From Leptobrachium leishanense (lineage: Eukaryota; Chordata; Amphibia; Anura; Megophryidae), in the NCBI GenBank assembly GCA_009667805.1, contig CM019075.1, positions 21,325,615-21,389,614 of the forward strand: a stretch of 64,000 nucleotides of DNA, read 5' to 3'. Below, one piece after another: positions 1 through 11,844 of this stretch. The number at the start of each line of letters is the position of its first letter. Position 1 is the stretch's first letter. Made by a program: the position numbers and the translations under genes. The notes under the pieces are model-generated. The model was not told the origin of the DNA and did not search any database. It saw only the letters and a program-made list of their open reading frames with translations.

Positions 1-139
1 ATGGTGAATAACTCTAGGGACGCATAGTAAGGCACGAAGTAAAAGGGGAACAGGCTGGGATTCGAGACTGTGGTCACAAACTTGGGTCAATACAGAACAA
101 ATACTGTGAGCTCAGAGCTAGGAGAGCGCTGTATCCTCC

Positions 140-480
140 TTTGGCCCAATTGAGAACCTGTGATGTCATTAATGTACGCCACGCCCCGGGTGCCATTTTG
201 TTGGAGCCTGACCACGTGCGCACACCCTGTCAGAGGCCTAGAGAAGGCCTGAAGCCTGGTGCTGTGGCGGGGGCCGCTGCTTGGCGGCGGCAACGCCGCC
301 CGTGGATGAGCCAGCCCCTGATCCACCTGGGACCCCGGAGAACCACGAGGTAAGGCCTGGGTCCGCATGGTACTGCCGGATGCCGGCGCAAACTGCCTTG
401 CCGGGACCCGGGCGAAAACGCCGGGAACCCGGGGAGGCAGCCGCGCCAGGCGCCAACGGGCCAGCGGCCCTGACATTAGC
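140..480. other. CpG-rich segment of unknown function
   Basis: This stretch is GC- and CpG-rich in an otherwise AT-rich neighbourhood. It contains a CACGTG E-box near 213 and a splice-donor-like CACGAG|GTAAGG near 350. Open frames on both strands overlap and resemble no family I recognise, so they are probably compositional. It could be a promoter/first-exon region or the interior of a transposon. The adjacent 484-578 segment is a dispersed repeat, which favours the transposon reading. Confidence 0.35.
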
Positions 481-483
481 CCT

Positions 484-580
484 AGAATGGAGTGAAGGGG
501 GTCACCGACTCACATCATTGTATTGTGTGGGATGTATTCAAAGGATATCACCAGGGGGGAGATTAGAAGGCTTTTAAGCT
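484..580 (+). repeat. Dispersed repeat, copy 1
   Basis: About 95 bp here reappear in reverse orientation at 22440-22550. Shared words include ACATCATTGTATTG and GATTAGAAGGCTTTTAAG. The copies are diverged, with short indels. The family is not identified. Confidence 0.6.
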
Positions 581-599
581 CCCTGTCTTAGTTCATTCA

Positions 600-2440
600 G
601 CTGCCCGCGCTTATCTTGAATATCATTGCATAGAGAACACAATAGGGCACTGCTCCCTTATCTAAACATTCCCTCCACCACCGCATTCAATTTTAAATAC
701 TGTATAAGAAAAAGCACAGTCACAAAATAAAAAGTTTGCACAGATTTTGGTAAATGTGGTCTCATGAGAAAAACCCACAAAATGGAAACCGGAGATAAAA
801 AAAAACCTCAAAATTTTGTTTTTCCTTTTTAAATGCAATTACTTCAAAGAAACAAACAGCTGCATGTGTTTTATAATGTGTTTTATAAGGTGGTTTTATT
901 TGTAATGCACATGTAATCTAGTTACCGCTCATGTTATTGTAGTGTCCCTTTAACAACATTTTCATCCATACAAAGATTGCCTTGTTTTTCATGTAGAAAA
1001 GTTAACTTGTAAAAACGACTACAAAATAGAACCAAATTATTTTGGAGACTACTCCTGAGAACAACCGACAGGCTATCTCTGTGAAAGGATGTTCTGTGAC
1101 CACAATTAAATGATTGTTAAGTGCTGCAGAGATTTTGGTATACACATTTTATACAGTGCACAGGGTCCATGTAGTATCCTTATCAATAAATCATTACTAT
1201 ATTTTGTTCACACTTTATAAAATGTTCATATTAAGAACCAGACTATAAAGAAATAATTATCACACAAAGAAAGCAATGGGTGAAAATGATCAGCTATACA
1301 TTTAAAGTATATACATTAACGCTTTCACAAACGTGACCTTGTTAATAAGATTTTCGAAAGCACCATCAGGTGCCCAGTATCGAGTTAACTTGTTCTGGTC
1401 TTAGTCTGGGCGTTTGAATATGACCTTCGCCTATTGCAAAGCAATTTGTTTGTAAATGCACTCCAGAATATATTCCAAAATGTACCGTCCACTTGATATG
1501 ACAGCTGGTGTATTTTAAGTAGCTACAACTACAGTTTCAGTCTCCTCGTCAAAGATGTACAAAGAGTCAGGAGAAGGTTGGTCACCAGAGGCTTGGCATG
1601 TGAAGTAGCTTTATAAGGAGTAGCTGCAACCTTTTCGGTCCTGGCATATACACTTTAGGTTCTTCTCAGTCTTTGGAATTGCCAAAGACGTGTAATCAGC
1701 CTCAGCAGGATTGTGGATACAGCAGGAGAGGGCGCCAGTCAAATACCGTGGATTCACAGCATCACCGAAATCTAACCTACCACACTGACAATGAACGGGG
1801 GGGGGGATCAAGTTGTGTGTATGTGTTTTGCCGTGTGTGTGTGTATATATGAATGAATTTGCATGGTTGCGTGTGTATGTAGAAGTGTTTGTCTGAGTGT
1901 GTGTAGGTCTCTGTTTTCATAAAGCATTTGGGTGTGTGCATTGGATAAGGCTGGGGTGGGCCCCACGAGCGCAGACATTAAGTCCATTGTAACAGACAGT
2001 TTTGCACGAACATATATGTGGACGCCACACGATAAGCATGAATTTTGATGTTGAAGATAAAAGGCTCGAGTAATATGGAGGGCTGAAGAAGTCTTTGTGT
2101 TTTGTCGTCTGTTTCCAACACACGTGATGGACGCCAAATGAGTGCTCGTCTGTTTTCCTATACTCCCACCTATGGAAAGCTTCATGTCCATAGACATGTC
2201 TCTACAGACATCCTAGTGTTTGGACGCCGACCATAAATCTCTGTCTGTTCTCGCATGAGTAAAAAAGTACACGTGTGTGTTGTTCCCTATGGGATCCTTC
2301 ATATGACAGACATCACAATGCGTGTTAAAATGGAGGCATTTTGTGCATTTGTGTGGCCCCAGCCTAAATGGTTTAAGAGCCTCGAATCCTACCAGTGGTA
2401 GATATAACTCTCTCTATATAATCTTAAAATTCAGGTTTAC
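600..2440. other. AT-rich intergenic, no gene seen
   Basis: No credible coding region is visible. The stretch holds AT-rich unique-looking sequence, a run of G at 1798-1806, and a GT-rich tract with short TATATA between about 1812 and 1915. Open frames here are short and have no recognisable domains. Confidence 0.5.
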
Positions 2441-2455
2441 ATGTCAGTGGTATTG

Positions 2456-3406
2456 CTATTGCATCAAATTCACCATCACAGAATATCTCATCCACACCCG
2501 GGTTAAAGCTTTCTTCACCTCTTTGTTCCGCAGAGTATAGATGATTGGGTTGAGTAATGGGGTTACCACTGTGAAAAGGATCGCGATTGCTCTCTCTTGA
2601 CTTAGAGAGTTATGTGAGGAAGGTCGTAAATATATAAACATAGCTGTTCCGTACTGAAGAGAAACCACGGTGAGGTGGGCACTACAGGTGGAGAACGCCC
2701 GACTCCTTCCTGCTGACGTACGTATCTTGACGAGAAATTTCCCAATGAAAAGGTAGAAGAGAAGTGTTAGAGCTAAAGTTGATGCAACTAAGGTCCCAGT
2801 TACATTATTGAGAAGTTTTTCATTGAGTGATGTGTCTGAGCAAGCCAAACTCAGCACCGGCTTCACGTCACAAAAAAAGTGATTCACCAAGTTTGGACCA
2901 CAAAAAGTGAGCTTTGTAGTCATCAAAGCATGAATGAGCGCATGGAAAAAACCAATAACCCATGAGGTCAACACCAAGCATACACAGACCTTGGTGTTCA
3001 TGATGTTGGTGTAGCGCAAGGGGAATCCAATAGCGACGTATCGGTCGTAAGACATCGCTGAATAAAGCATTACTTCAGTGCTTCCAAAGAAATGGAAAAA
3101 GTGTATTTGGGAAATGCAGCCACCGAACGAGATGGTTTTATCCACTGCTAGGAAATCAACAAGCATCTTCGGAACGGCAACAGACGAATAGCATATATCA
3201 AGAACGGACAAGTGCCATAGGAAGAAATACATGGGAGTGTGAAGACTGTGATCCAAGATGATGACCACCATTATTGAGACATTTCCCGCCAAGGTTAGTA
3301 TGTAGAGTATCAAAAAACAAACAAAGAGGGCCACTTCAAGTTCCTTAATATCTGTCAGACCAAGCAAGATAAACTCCGTTACCATGGTTTGGTTATCGGA
3401 ATCCAT
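2456..3406 (-). CDS. Odorant receptor, OR12D-like (316 aa)
   Basis: This is an intact single-exon class II odorant receptor, a seven-helix GPCR of the olfactory sensory-neuron membrane. Visible hallmarks are the N-terminal sequon NQT (residues 5-7), GN in TM1 (41-42), PMYFF (58-62), MSYDRYVAIG at the TM3/loop junction (118-127), RAFSTCSAHL (236-245) and PLLNPIIYTLRN (283-294). Cysteines 97 and 179 would form the conserved disulfide. The pattern GCISQIHFFHFFGSTE plus WVIGFFHALIHA resembles family 12D. IG replaces the usual IC after DRYVA. The start is set by length and by AATAAATGG just after a splice acceptor (CTTTTCTTCCAG, minus strand, about 3421-3432), as expected for receptors with a 5' UTR exon. 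The ligand is unknown. Confidence 0.93.
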   Translation of the reverse strand: MDSDNQTMVTEFILLGLTDIKELEVALFVCFLILYILTLAGNVSIMVVIILDHSLHTPMYFFLWHLSVLDICYSSVAVPKMLVDFLAVDKTISFGGCISQIHFFHFFGSTEVMLYSAMSYDRYVAIGFPLRYTNIMNTKVCVCLVLTSWVIGFFHALIHALMTTKLTFCGPNLVNHFFCDVKPVLSLACSDTSLNEKLLNNVTGTLVASTLALTLLFYLFIGKFLVKIRTSAGRSRAFSTCSAHLTVVSLQYGTAMFIYLRPSSHNSLSQERAIAILFTVVTPLLNPIIYTLRNKEVKKALTRVWMRYSVMVNLMQ

Positions 3407-3558
3407 TTATTACATGTGACCTGGAAGAAAAGGATCAAAGGATAATTTGACCTAACATGACTCCAGGAGGTCAAACATGAGGATGCGGGGCAGCAACTGG
3501 AGGTGAACAGGTGGGCCAGAGAATATGACACTGTTCTTAGTCCAGAGATGGATACTGA

Positions 3559-4403
3559 CAGGGTAATTCAAAGAGATTTGAAAAGTCACTGCACGTTCGG
3601 TGACTTTTCATTCTTTTCAATTCGGTTTGCCGATCCCATTTCGGTGACCCTGCGGTGTATTCAGCAAGCACCACAGGGTCCCCGAATTGCAGGGAAAGGC
3701 TGCTGCAAACCCGACGAAAACTCACTGCAAAACCCAGTGAATGCACGCCGAACACCCGCAAAAACATCTGGATTAACCTGCCGAAAACCACGGAAAAACC
3801 CGAGCAGGAGCCGATCACACACAGCGCAGCCGCCGGAAAATGCCGACACCGCAGACGAGTGAAGTGAATAAATTAGGAAAACCGTTTGCTTGAATGTTTG
3901 AAAAGTGAAACGCTGTTTGCAAAGAAACTACTGAGCGAAAATGTCTGAAATTTACATATGAGGTCCAGGGAATGATAATAAAGAGGGCTGTTACAGAAAA
4001 AATAACTTAAAAAAAAATCTATAAATAATGAGACTCTTTACTGCAGAATTTTATAATGAACGGTTTATTAGATATTTTATTAAAACGGGAATATTTTTAA
4101 CATTGAAGCCTATGGGATTCGCCTGAATAAATCTGCCGCATGAAACCACCGAATGGCAGAGCATTAGGGGAACCTTTCACTGCTGGTTTGTGTTCTCTGA
4201 ATAACCGAAGCAGTGCTTTTTCATGGGGATTTCACTGCCCTCGAACAGGCACCGAACAGGCACCGTATGTTCAGGCAATTCGCCAGGATTTGGCGAATTG
4301 CCTGCTCTCTGGATAACCGAATGGCCAAGAAAGGTAACCTAACTCTGATTTTCAGCGTTCGGTTACCTTTCTCAAGCAATTTGGATCTCTTTGAATAACC
4401 CTG
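3559..4403. mobile_element. Non-autonomous TIR element, AT-rich core
   Basis: Both ends carry inverted CAGGGT(A/T)ATTCAAAGAGAT, and the element is flanked by TGA at 3556-3558 and 4404-4406. The interior has a CpG-containing outer part and an AT-rich core. Related cores occur at 25870-26264, 26736-27330, 32420-33025 and 43985-44640, recognised by a shared motif resembling TGAAGCCTATGGGATTCGCC. No transposase is present. The TIR and three-base flank could fit a Harbinger-like MITE, but the superfamily is not settled. Confidence 0.65.
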
Positions 4404-6070
4404 TGAGTTTTATTCAGTTCTTAAGGAAATGCTAAGGATGAATAACGATCACCAACCTGGTGGAGTATGTCCAGTAGGCCACGGATTCTGGCTAATTTAC
4501 ACTTGGTGGTCTTCCAAGAGGGAGGTAATAATCCTTCATGCATTCCTTGCTAAGAAACCTCTGAATTCTTTTCAGAAATGCTTTGAAAGAAACTGGAAGA
4601 TAGAAGAAAAGGAACACAAATTCTGGAATTTTGAGTGATTTTATGGTTGTTATTTCTCCCTGCAATGTAGGAGGTAATCCCAAAATCATGACTCGCTGTA
4701 TTACATCGCTTAGTGGCCACTTCGACAGAAGCTCCTGCTTTCCCATAGGCCCAAAATCTTAGTTCCTTCTGCCAATATATAGGCAAAACCAGAATGAGTA
4801 AAAAAATGGCAAAACCAGAATGAGTAAAAAAAATAAATGGTCTACAGTCCAATCTTTCTAAACAAGTCTCATGCAGTTGACTAACTAACACAAATAATTG
4901 AATGTAATCTCAAAATACGTCATGTTCTTTAAAGATATCTATCTTCTCACAGGACCTTCTTTCCCTCTCTCACTTTGTGGCTGGAATTTATATGATCTCC
5001 ACATCACAGGAGCACCAGAACTCAAATGTCATCTTCACCAAGAATACCTCTGTACCACCCTCAAGAAATCTGTTGCCTTCCGTAGATACACCTATTCTTT
5101 ATAACACATACAGGGTGATTCAGAGAGCCGAACTGGCCTCGAAATTGCACCGAACGCTGAATTTCCCCGTACGTTGCAATTTGGGGCCATTCACTATTCA
5201 AAAGCTGGCAATTCGCCAAATATTAAATATTCTCCAACACGGTGGTCTCCATGTCTGCAATAAACACCATTTGTGAAAGCATAAAAGCAATCCTTGAATG
5301 TATCTGTACCTGTTAACAGTGAGAATGTATCTTCACGATTTCATTGTTACATGAAATTAAATAATTGCTACTCTGTCTACATCTCGATCGTTTCATAAAT
5401 GTACTAATCGAAAGCTACCGAGCAGTACATTATAAATGAAAATGTATATTAAGCATTTTCTTTGAGATGAAGCAATACGAGGGATCATGGCCGGCGCTGT
5501 CAGCGTGTATTACCGAGGATGGACTATAATACATCATGGCTCTCATGAGGACAAACTCTGAAGGGAATGCACAATCATCTGTGGTTAATTAACACGGACG
5601 ATACATATGTGGTTATTCTCCACAATATAATCTGATGCTAACAAGGCTATCCCCAAAGCGGCGTTCCTCTCCATTTTATTGTAAAGAATAATATTCTATT
5701 TAATCAGTAATTCGTTACTCGGGCAGGTTTAAATATTTGAAATTTCAATGTTCCATTTACCATTTATTAGGCTTTCACCCTGCTTATAGTTTAGATACGT
5801 AGGTGTGAATTTATGATGAAAATGCTTCTAATAGAATTATTTCTTGAAGCTTTTATTCAAATTTCTATTTTAGTTGATATATTTATTTCTGTTTTTTCAG
5901 GAACGTTTTACTGCATTTTTTTGCTTTAAGCGCTCATATAAATCAACCAATAGGAATAGTAGGTGGTGTTGAATGAGAACGGATTTTCCCGGATAGGTTT
6001 TACGTAGCAAGAGGCTTTGTAGGTAGTATGAAGTTTTGCAGCATATGTTGTAGATAATACTAGGTCTTGT
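4404..6070. other. Intergenic, no gene seen
   Basis: No coding region is supported. A 25-bp tandem duplication lies at about 4790-4837. At 5113 one end resembling CAGGGTGATTCAGAGAG suggests a truncated relative of the CAGGGTTATTC MITEs. The rest is AT-rich and unassigned. Confidence 0.45.
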
Positions 6071-6075
6071 AGGGG

Positions 6076-6713
6076 TAGGCTTGTGCACCGATTTTTTTTT
6101 CGGTTCGATTCGGTTCGATTTTTCGGATTTTTAAACTTTTCGATTCGGCTCGTTTCGACCGATTTCGGTTTCGATTCGATTCGGTTCGACCTGTTTTTCG
6201 GGTACATTTTTTTTCGGAATTTCGACCATTTTTCGTATTTTCGTGTCACTGTGCTCGGTTTTTGTATCGACTTTTCGTTTTTTCTAAAAATTTTAGTTTT
6301 TCAGAAAATTTTCGTTTTTACAAAATTTTCGTTTTTCGGAAAATTTTCATTTTTCGGAATTGCACATTTTTCGGCATATCGACCATTTTTCGTATTTTTC
6401 GTGTCATTTTGCCCGTTTTTTTGTATCGACTTTTCGTTTTTTCGAAAAATTTTCGTTTTTCAGAAAATTTTCGTTTTTCGGAAAATTTTCGTTTTTCGGA
6501 AAATTTTCGTTTTTCGGAACATCTGTTCTCCTCGTTTGCCACATTAAAAGCCCATTCGAAAAATCCGAAAATATTTCGTTTCGGCTCGGAAAACATTTCG
6601 GATCTGAACTTTTCGGATCTAAAATTTTTCGGAAATTCGGCCGCATCCGAAAACACGAATCGGGAAATTTCGTGAAAATTCCGAAATTCCGAAACCCGAA
6701 ACGCACATCCCTA
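6076..6713. mobile_element. TCG-rich hAT-like element, copy 1
   Basis: The element begins TAGGCTTGTGCACCGATT and ends CCGAAACGCACATCCCTA, the same termini as the copy at 17651-18480. The interior is an expansion of TTTTCG/CGAAAA words, which keeps several frames open on both strands. These frames are phenylalanine/serine- or lysine/asparagine-rich and are artefacts. No perfect 8-bp target duplication is visible here, unlike copy 2. Confidence 0.65.
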
Positions 6714-7340
6714 GGTGGTAGGTCACACAAGGTCATAGAGGAGGGGTTGTATGCAACACATATTCTTTGCAGGAAGTGATGTAGGTAGCTGGAAGCCTTG
6801 CATAAGAATTTGTAAGTAGCTGGAGGTCTAAACATATCAGATTTCTTTAAAACTTTATGATATAGGAGTATATTACATACATTTATTCCTTAACTTATTT
6901 TTAAACATTTCTTCTGGTTATGGAAGTTTTTTTTTTTTCCACCCAATTTATTCTTTTTCCATGCAAAACACAAAAAACTAGAAGACTTGACACGTAACAT
7001 AGAAAAATTATATTTAATTAAAAATATCAAATGCATTATGGAGGGATTCCACTTCTGGTTCTACTGCAGCCGTCAAGAATAAAATAAAACGATACTGTAG
7101 ACCTTGTAATGTCTCATTGCTATTATAAAATAGCATTTGGTGTTGTAGTAAGTACTGATCATTACAGAATACATATATATTTATGAAATTTTTAAAGCGA
7201 GAAACTTTGTCTTAAAAGTCTTAATTTATTTGGATTTTTAAGAAAATCTCTTGATGCCTGTGTGCATGGTAAGAGAAGGTTGTGGGTACATGCATGGAGG
7301 TGCACACATATGGTAATACATGAAGAGTTTGGGTTCCTTG
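6714..7340. other. Intergenic, no gene seen
   Basis: AT-rich sequence between a transposon and the 3' end of the next receptor. Poly-T occurs at 6920-6940. Nothing recognisable is present. Confidence 0.45.
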
Positions 7341-7352
7341 TGTTGGTAGAGT

Positions 7353-8288
7353 CTATCCACACAGCAGTTTCGTTGATACTCTGTACATTGCCGTCTTCAT
7401 GGCCCTGTTCCTTAAAGTATAGATAACTGGGTTGAGCATCGGTGTAATTACGGTGAAGAGGATCGTAGCGGTCATTTCTTGTTGTAACGAGTCTGCGGTA
7501 GAAGGCCTCATGTAAGTAAATAGGACTGCTCCGTACTGTAAGGAGACGGCGGTGAGGTGAGCACTACAGGTGGAGAATGCCTGCTTTCTTCCTTCTGATG
7601 TACGTATCTTGATGAGAAATTTGCCAATGAATGCATAGGAGAGGAGCGTGAGAAACAAGGGTATTGTGACCACAGAACCTGTGACCTTATTGAGAAGCTC
7701 TTCATTAAGTGAAGTGTCGGCACAAGCCAGCCTCACCACCGGTTTAACGTCACAAAAGTAGTGGTTCACCAAATTTGGACCACAAAATGGAAGTCTTGCA
7801 GTCATTATGGCGTGTAGGAGAGCGTGGAAGAAGCCGATAACCCATGGGGCCAACGCCAAACACAAACAAACCTTGATGCTCATGATTGTTGCGTAGCGCA
7901 AGGGAAATCCTATCGCGACGAATCGGTCGTAGGACATCACCGAATAGAGTAGAACCTCAGTGCTTCCAAAGAAATGGAAAAAGTGTATCTGAGAGATGCA
8001 GCCCCAGAACGATATGGTTTTCACTGCTTTTAGGAAATCGATGAGCATATTTGGAACAATGACAGAGGAATAGCAGATATCGAGCAAAGACAAATGGCAC
8101 AAAAAGAAATACATGGGAGTGTGAAGACTGCGATCCATAATAACGACCAGCATGATAAAGCTGTTCCCTGCTAGGATGAATAAAAATAGTATTGAAAAAC
8201 AAACGAATAGAGGAACCTGAAGGTCTCTTCTGTCTGTCAGACCATACAAGACAAACTCTACCAGCGAAGTTTTGTTTCCTGCTTCCAT
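7353..8288 (-). CDS. Odorant receptor, OR12D-like (311 aa)
   Basis: An intact class II odorant receptor closely related to the gene at 2456-3406. Landmarks are the sequon NKT (5-7), GN (41-42), PMYFF (58-62), MSYDRFVAIG (118-127), QAFSTCSAHL in loop 3 and PMLNPVIYTLRN in TM7. Cysteines 97 and 179 are present. The FHFFGSTE and GFFHALLHA signatures place it with the OR12D-like group. The ATG lies about 15 bp after a pyrimidine-rich acceptor on the minus strand (TCTGTTCTCTCAG, about 8308-8320), and the AATAAATGG context is shared with the first receptor, supporting the start and an upstream untranslated exon. It is on the same strand as the other OR12D-like copies, consistent with tandem duplication. 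Confidence 0.93.
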   Translation of the reverse strand: MEAGNKTSLVEFVLYGLTDRRDLQVPLFVCFSILFLFILAGNSFIMLVVIMDRSLHTPMYFFLCHLSLLDICYSSVIVPNMLIDFLKAVKTISFWGCISQIHFFHFFGSTEVLLYSVMSYDRFVAIGFPLRYATIMSIKVCLCLALAPWVIGFFHALLHAIMTARLPFCGPNLVNHYFCDVKPVVRLACADTSLNEELLNKVTGSVVTIPLFLTLLSYAFIGKFLIKIRTSEGRKQAFSTCSAHLTAVSLQYGAVLFTYMRPSTADSLQQEMTATILFTVITPMLNPVIYTLRNRAMKTAMYRVSTKLLCG

Positions 8289-8289
8289 T

Positions 8290-8900
8290 TATTGTAGTGT
8301 AACCTGAGAGAACAGAAGACCGGTCATTGTAATGAGTAAGGGCCATTGTCTCATAAGTACATTGTGCAAGTCACACACATTGAGCAGCGCAATTGACAGA
8401 ATTTTTTCGAGATAGAAAGCAATGAAGATAATTTAACCTATTCACTGCGGATGAGACGCTGTCGTTGTCAAAATTCCCTGTGTGGTGTAGGCGATGAGAG
8501 CGTCTCGTCACTGTGGTACTCATCTATCCATTGTTCCAGGGATGGAGCGGGTCCTTTGCTCCCTCTGCTGAGAATGACAATGAGTAAGGCAGGAATGGGA
8601 GATTCCTCCTAGCCCACTGAAATCATGATGTCCACTGTATATTCAATTATAGCATATACACTCCCCCCCACAAGGTCAAGTGAAGTGTCACAGGAAAGGC
8701 CAGAGTCCAACCTCTCCAATGATAGCAACAAACATGACCATGAAAAATGCAAATATCGAAGAAAATGTAAAAACAGAAATCAATTTTGTTTTCTTTGGGT
8801 TCTACATCGTTGACATTGTCCACTTAACACTTATGAAGCCAATAATGCCACTGCAATTACTCCCTTTCTCATTTCCCATGCCGGGAGCAAGTACAGTGTT
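8290..8900. other. Intergenic, no gene seen
   Basis: Presumed upstream region and 5' intron of the receptor ending at 8288. A short hairpin-like GATGAGACGCTG/GAGCGTCTCGTC pair lies at about 8450-8506. No other structure is recognised. Confidence 0.4.
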
Positions 8901-8904
8901 TTAT

Positions 8905-9600
8905 ACACATAGTTTTCATGAGATGCAATGTGGACAAGTGCAAGATAATGTGTCTGGGGCGTAAAAACCCAAGGGCTGAATATAGACTATTTGATACAGT
9001 CCTAACCTCAACATTTGAGGGTTGGGATTTAGGGATTATTATTGCAGAGGATCTAAGGGTAAGTAGACGATGTAATAGAGCAGCAGGAAATGCTGGCAGA
9101 ATGCTTGGTTGTGTAGGGAGAGGTATTAGCAGTAGAAAAAGGGCAGTGCTCATGCCGTTGTACAGAGCACTGGTGAGACTTCACTTGGAGTATTGTGTGC
9201 AGTACTGGAGACCGTATCTCCAGATGGATATAGACATCTTAGAGAGAGTTCAGAGAAGGGCTACTAAATGGTGTACGACTTGCAGGAGAAAAGTTACCAG
9301 GAAAGGATTAATTATCTTAACATGTGTAGCTTGGAAGAAAGACGAGACAGAGGAGATATGGTAGAAATCTTTAAATACGTAAAAGGTAGAGGAAGGGATT
9401 ATATTTAAAAGGAAACAAAGTAGCAAAACAAGAGGACATAGTCTTAGAATAGAGGGGCAAAGGTTTAAAAGTAACATCAGTTTGTATTATTTTACTGAGA
9501 GCGGTGGATACATGGAACAGCCTTCCAGTAGAAGTGGTAGAGGTTAAACAGTGACTGAGTTTAAGCTGGCATGTAATAGGCATAAGGCTATGCTAAATAA
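8905..9600 (+). pseudogene. CR1-like LINE reverse transcriptase, C-terminal remnant
   Basis: The frame 8918-9364 encodes the C-terminal part of a CR1-clade reverse transcriptase: NVDKCKIMCLGRKNP, then the DLGIII segment, HLEYCVQYWRPY and ILERVQRRATK. After RATK the frame shifts. The downstream part, KTRGHS...FKSNI...TWNSLPVEVVE-like, can only be read with stops and frame changes. The 5' portion of the element is absent, which is the usual 5' truncation of CR1 copies. It is dead and makes no useful protein. Confidence 0.85.
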
Positions 9601-10080
9601 AAAAGAACTTAACATGTACAGCTTGGAAAAAAGACGAGACAGAAACATTTAAATACGTAAAGGGAATCCACAAGGTAGAGGAAGGGAGTATATTTAAAAG
9701 GAAACAAAATAGCAAAACAAGAGGACATAGTCTTAGATTAGAAGGGCAAAGGTTTAAAAGTAACATCAGGAAGCATTATTTTACTGAGAGGGTGGTGGAT
9801 ACATGGAACAGCCTTCCAGTAGAAGTGGTAGAGGCCAAAACAGTAATTGAATTTAAGCAGGCATGAGATAGGCATAAGGCTATCCTAAACAAAAGATAAA
9901 TCCAGGTAAAGTATCCATGTAATTGAGCAGACTAGATGGGCCGAAAGGTTCTTATCTGCCGACATTTTTCTATGTTTCTATGTTTCTAAATCCAGGGAAA
10001 GTATCCGTAGTTTGGGCAGAATAGATGGACCGAAAGGTTCTTATCTGCCGACATATTCTACATACAATTTTTCTGGGTTC
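9600..10080 (+). repeat. Duplicated CR1 3' segments and tail
   Basis: The last ~290 bp of the CR1 coding end (from AACATGTACAGCTTGGAAAA) is repeated directly after the first copy. It is followed by two copies of a tail segment containing GACCGAAAGGTTCTTATCTG (near 9940 and 10027). A microsatellite-like TCTATGTTTCTATGTTTCTA (9969-9988) is the expected CR1 3' terminal repeat and separates the tail copies. This looks like local tandem duplication of the 3' end. Confidence 0.75.
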
Positions 10081-11296
10081 TGCAATAAAACAAGACTTCA
10101 AATAGGGATTAAATTTGGCAAGAATTAAATTGGTGAAAATGAGCTCAGCAGCAAAGGGGGTTACCGATCAGATAAGATCTTTGCATGCAAATGGATTTGT
10201 GTTTTTGCCCTACCTAAAAATAGAAAGGAATATAATAGCAATGCTTGCAAAGTACTCAAACCACATTGCAATCCAGGAGATTTGAAAAGGGTTATCAAGA
10301 AATTGGGTATGAAGTGGTATAACCCGACCCCCAAAATAAGATTTTTTTTTTAAAACTTTTTCTCATACCTTTCACTATTTGGAATGATTTATTCTCCGTG
10401 TTCAGGAATGGCTTATTCCTGACTTTATTACATCATCATTTTTTAAAAGAACACAACATTTTCAAAAAGATTCTCAATAAAAAGTCAGTAGATCTCGGAA
10501 CTGAATACAGTGTATTATTCTCCAAAGTAAATTTACAGCAATTTAATATGTATTTTCCTGTTCTTCCACGCAGTCTTCTGTGGAGACTGAGGGACACCGC
10601 GGATAGGCTGCCTTTAAAAAGAGTTGTACTGCATCCCCCGGGGCTCATTGGGTTTACACTGCAGACACACAGTCTTAATTAGTAACCTGATAAAAGGTGG
10701 CAATCAAAACAACAGGTAAAAAAACCTGCTACTACTGACTCTGTAAAACAATTCATAAGGACAACAGCAAAACGCCCTGTAATCAGTAAACACATAAGAA
10801 TAGCAGTGAATTAATGACAATTAAATATTGTGTTCTAATTAAGAAGGTTTATTAAGTACCAGAATATGATTTAAAATCTTTCTTTTATTTCTTTATGACT
10901 ATATTTATATTTACTAACTATAACGCATTTAATTAATAAAATAATGAAACCGTAAAGAAAAAAAAATTAAGGAAAACAATATAGGATATCCTCTCAGACC
11001 AGGATGCTGCTGTCTCATCTCAGAAAATCACCTTGTGTCCAATGTAAAACATTACTGAGCAAGGTTTGTAAATGTCACTTTGAGCGCATTCATGCAGCCG
11101 AGCGACTAAAAGTGGTGGACGTGCTCAGCACATCGTCCGCAGCCAACCAGTTACACAGCAGAAAGAGAAATCACAATCCCACTATTATATATTAACAGAT
11201 AATAAAATCTATAGGTATGTGTGAGTGTTAAAAGACTATTTAATGTTCAGCTGTCAGATCAATAATGCATTCACAAAACACAACAAGACCAAGATG
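10081..11296. other. Intergenic, no gene seen
   Basis: AT-rich sequence with short open frames that lack any family signature. It contains several poly-A/T tracts (10342-10360, 10960-10976). Nothing is assigned. Confidence 0.4.
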
Positions 11297-11439
11297 CACC
11301 ATTTTAGGGATGTACCGATACCAATACTAGTATCGGTATCGGTGCTGATACCGGGACCTGCACGAGTACTTGGTACTCGTGCAGGACCCCCGATACCCAA
11401 ACAGTTACCGGAAGCCAGCGCTGGGCTGGCTTGCTGGCC

Positions 11440-11840
11440 GGTTTAGTCGGCACGCTGCTTGGCTCCTCCGGCGTTTTCTGTCTTCGAGCGGACGCTGGCA
11501 GAGGTTGTAGCCCGGCCGCTCGTTGGAAACCACCTGCATAGCCTCACGTGACTGCGGCTGTGCCGTGGTTCCCAACGAGCGGCCAGGATGCAACCTCTGC
11601 CAGCGGCCGCTTGAAGACAGAAGACGCCAGAGGAGCCAAGCAGTGCCGGAGCAGCCTGGCTGGGTGAGTTTTCGGTCTTCGAGCGGCCGCAGGCAGAAGT
11701 TGGAGCCCGGCTGCTCGTTGGGAACCACGTGCACAGCCGCAGTCATGTGAGATCACGGCTGTGCACATGTTCTCAACGAGCAGCCGGGCTACAACCTCTG
11801 CCCACGGTCGCTCGAAGCAACAGGAGGAGCCAAGCAGTGC
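11440..11840. repeat. GC-rich inverted repeats inside hAT
   Basis: Two imperfect palindromes lie side by side. Arms share AGCGGCCGC- and CTCGTTG-type words, and each loop is rich in CACGTG or CATGTGAGATCACGGCTG. CCTCACGTGAC at about 11542 and a minus-strand CCGTGATCTC near 11750 recur in palindromes at 48.2, 58.87 and 59.98 kb. Overlapping frames on both strands arise from this symmetry and are not taken as genes. Confidence 0.7.
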
Positions 11841-11844
11841 CAGA

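Noticed and set aside
6083..6835. Several overlapping 100-150-codon frames on both strands
   Set aside because: They come from TTTTCG/CGAAAA low-complexity sequence in a transposon and have no domain.
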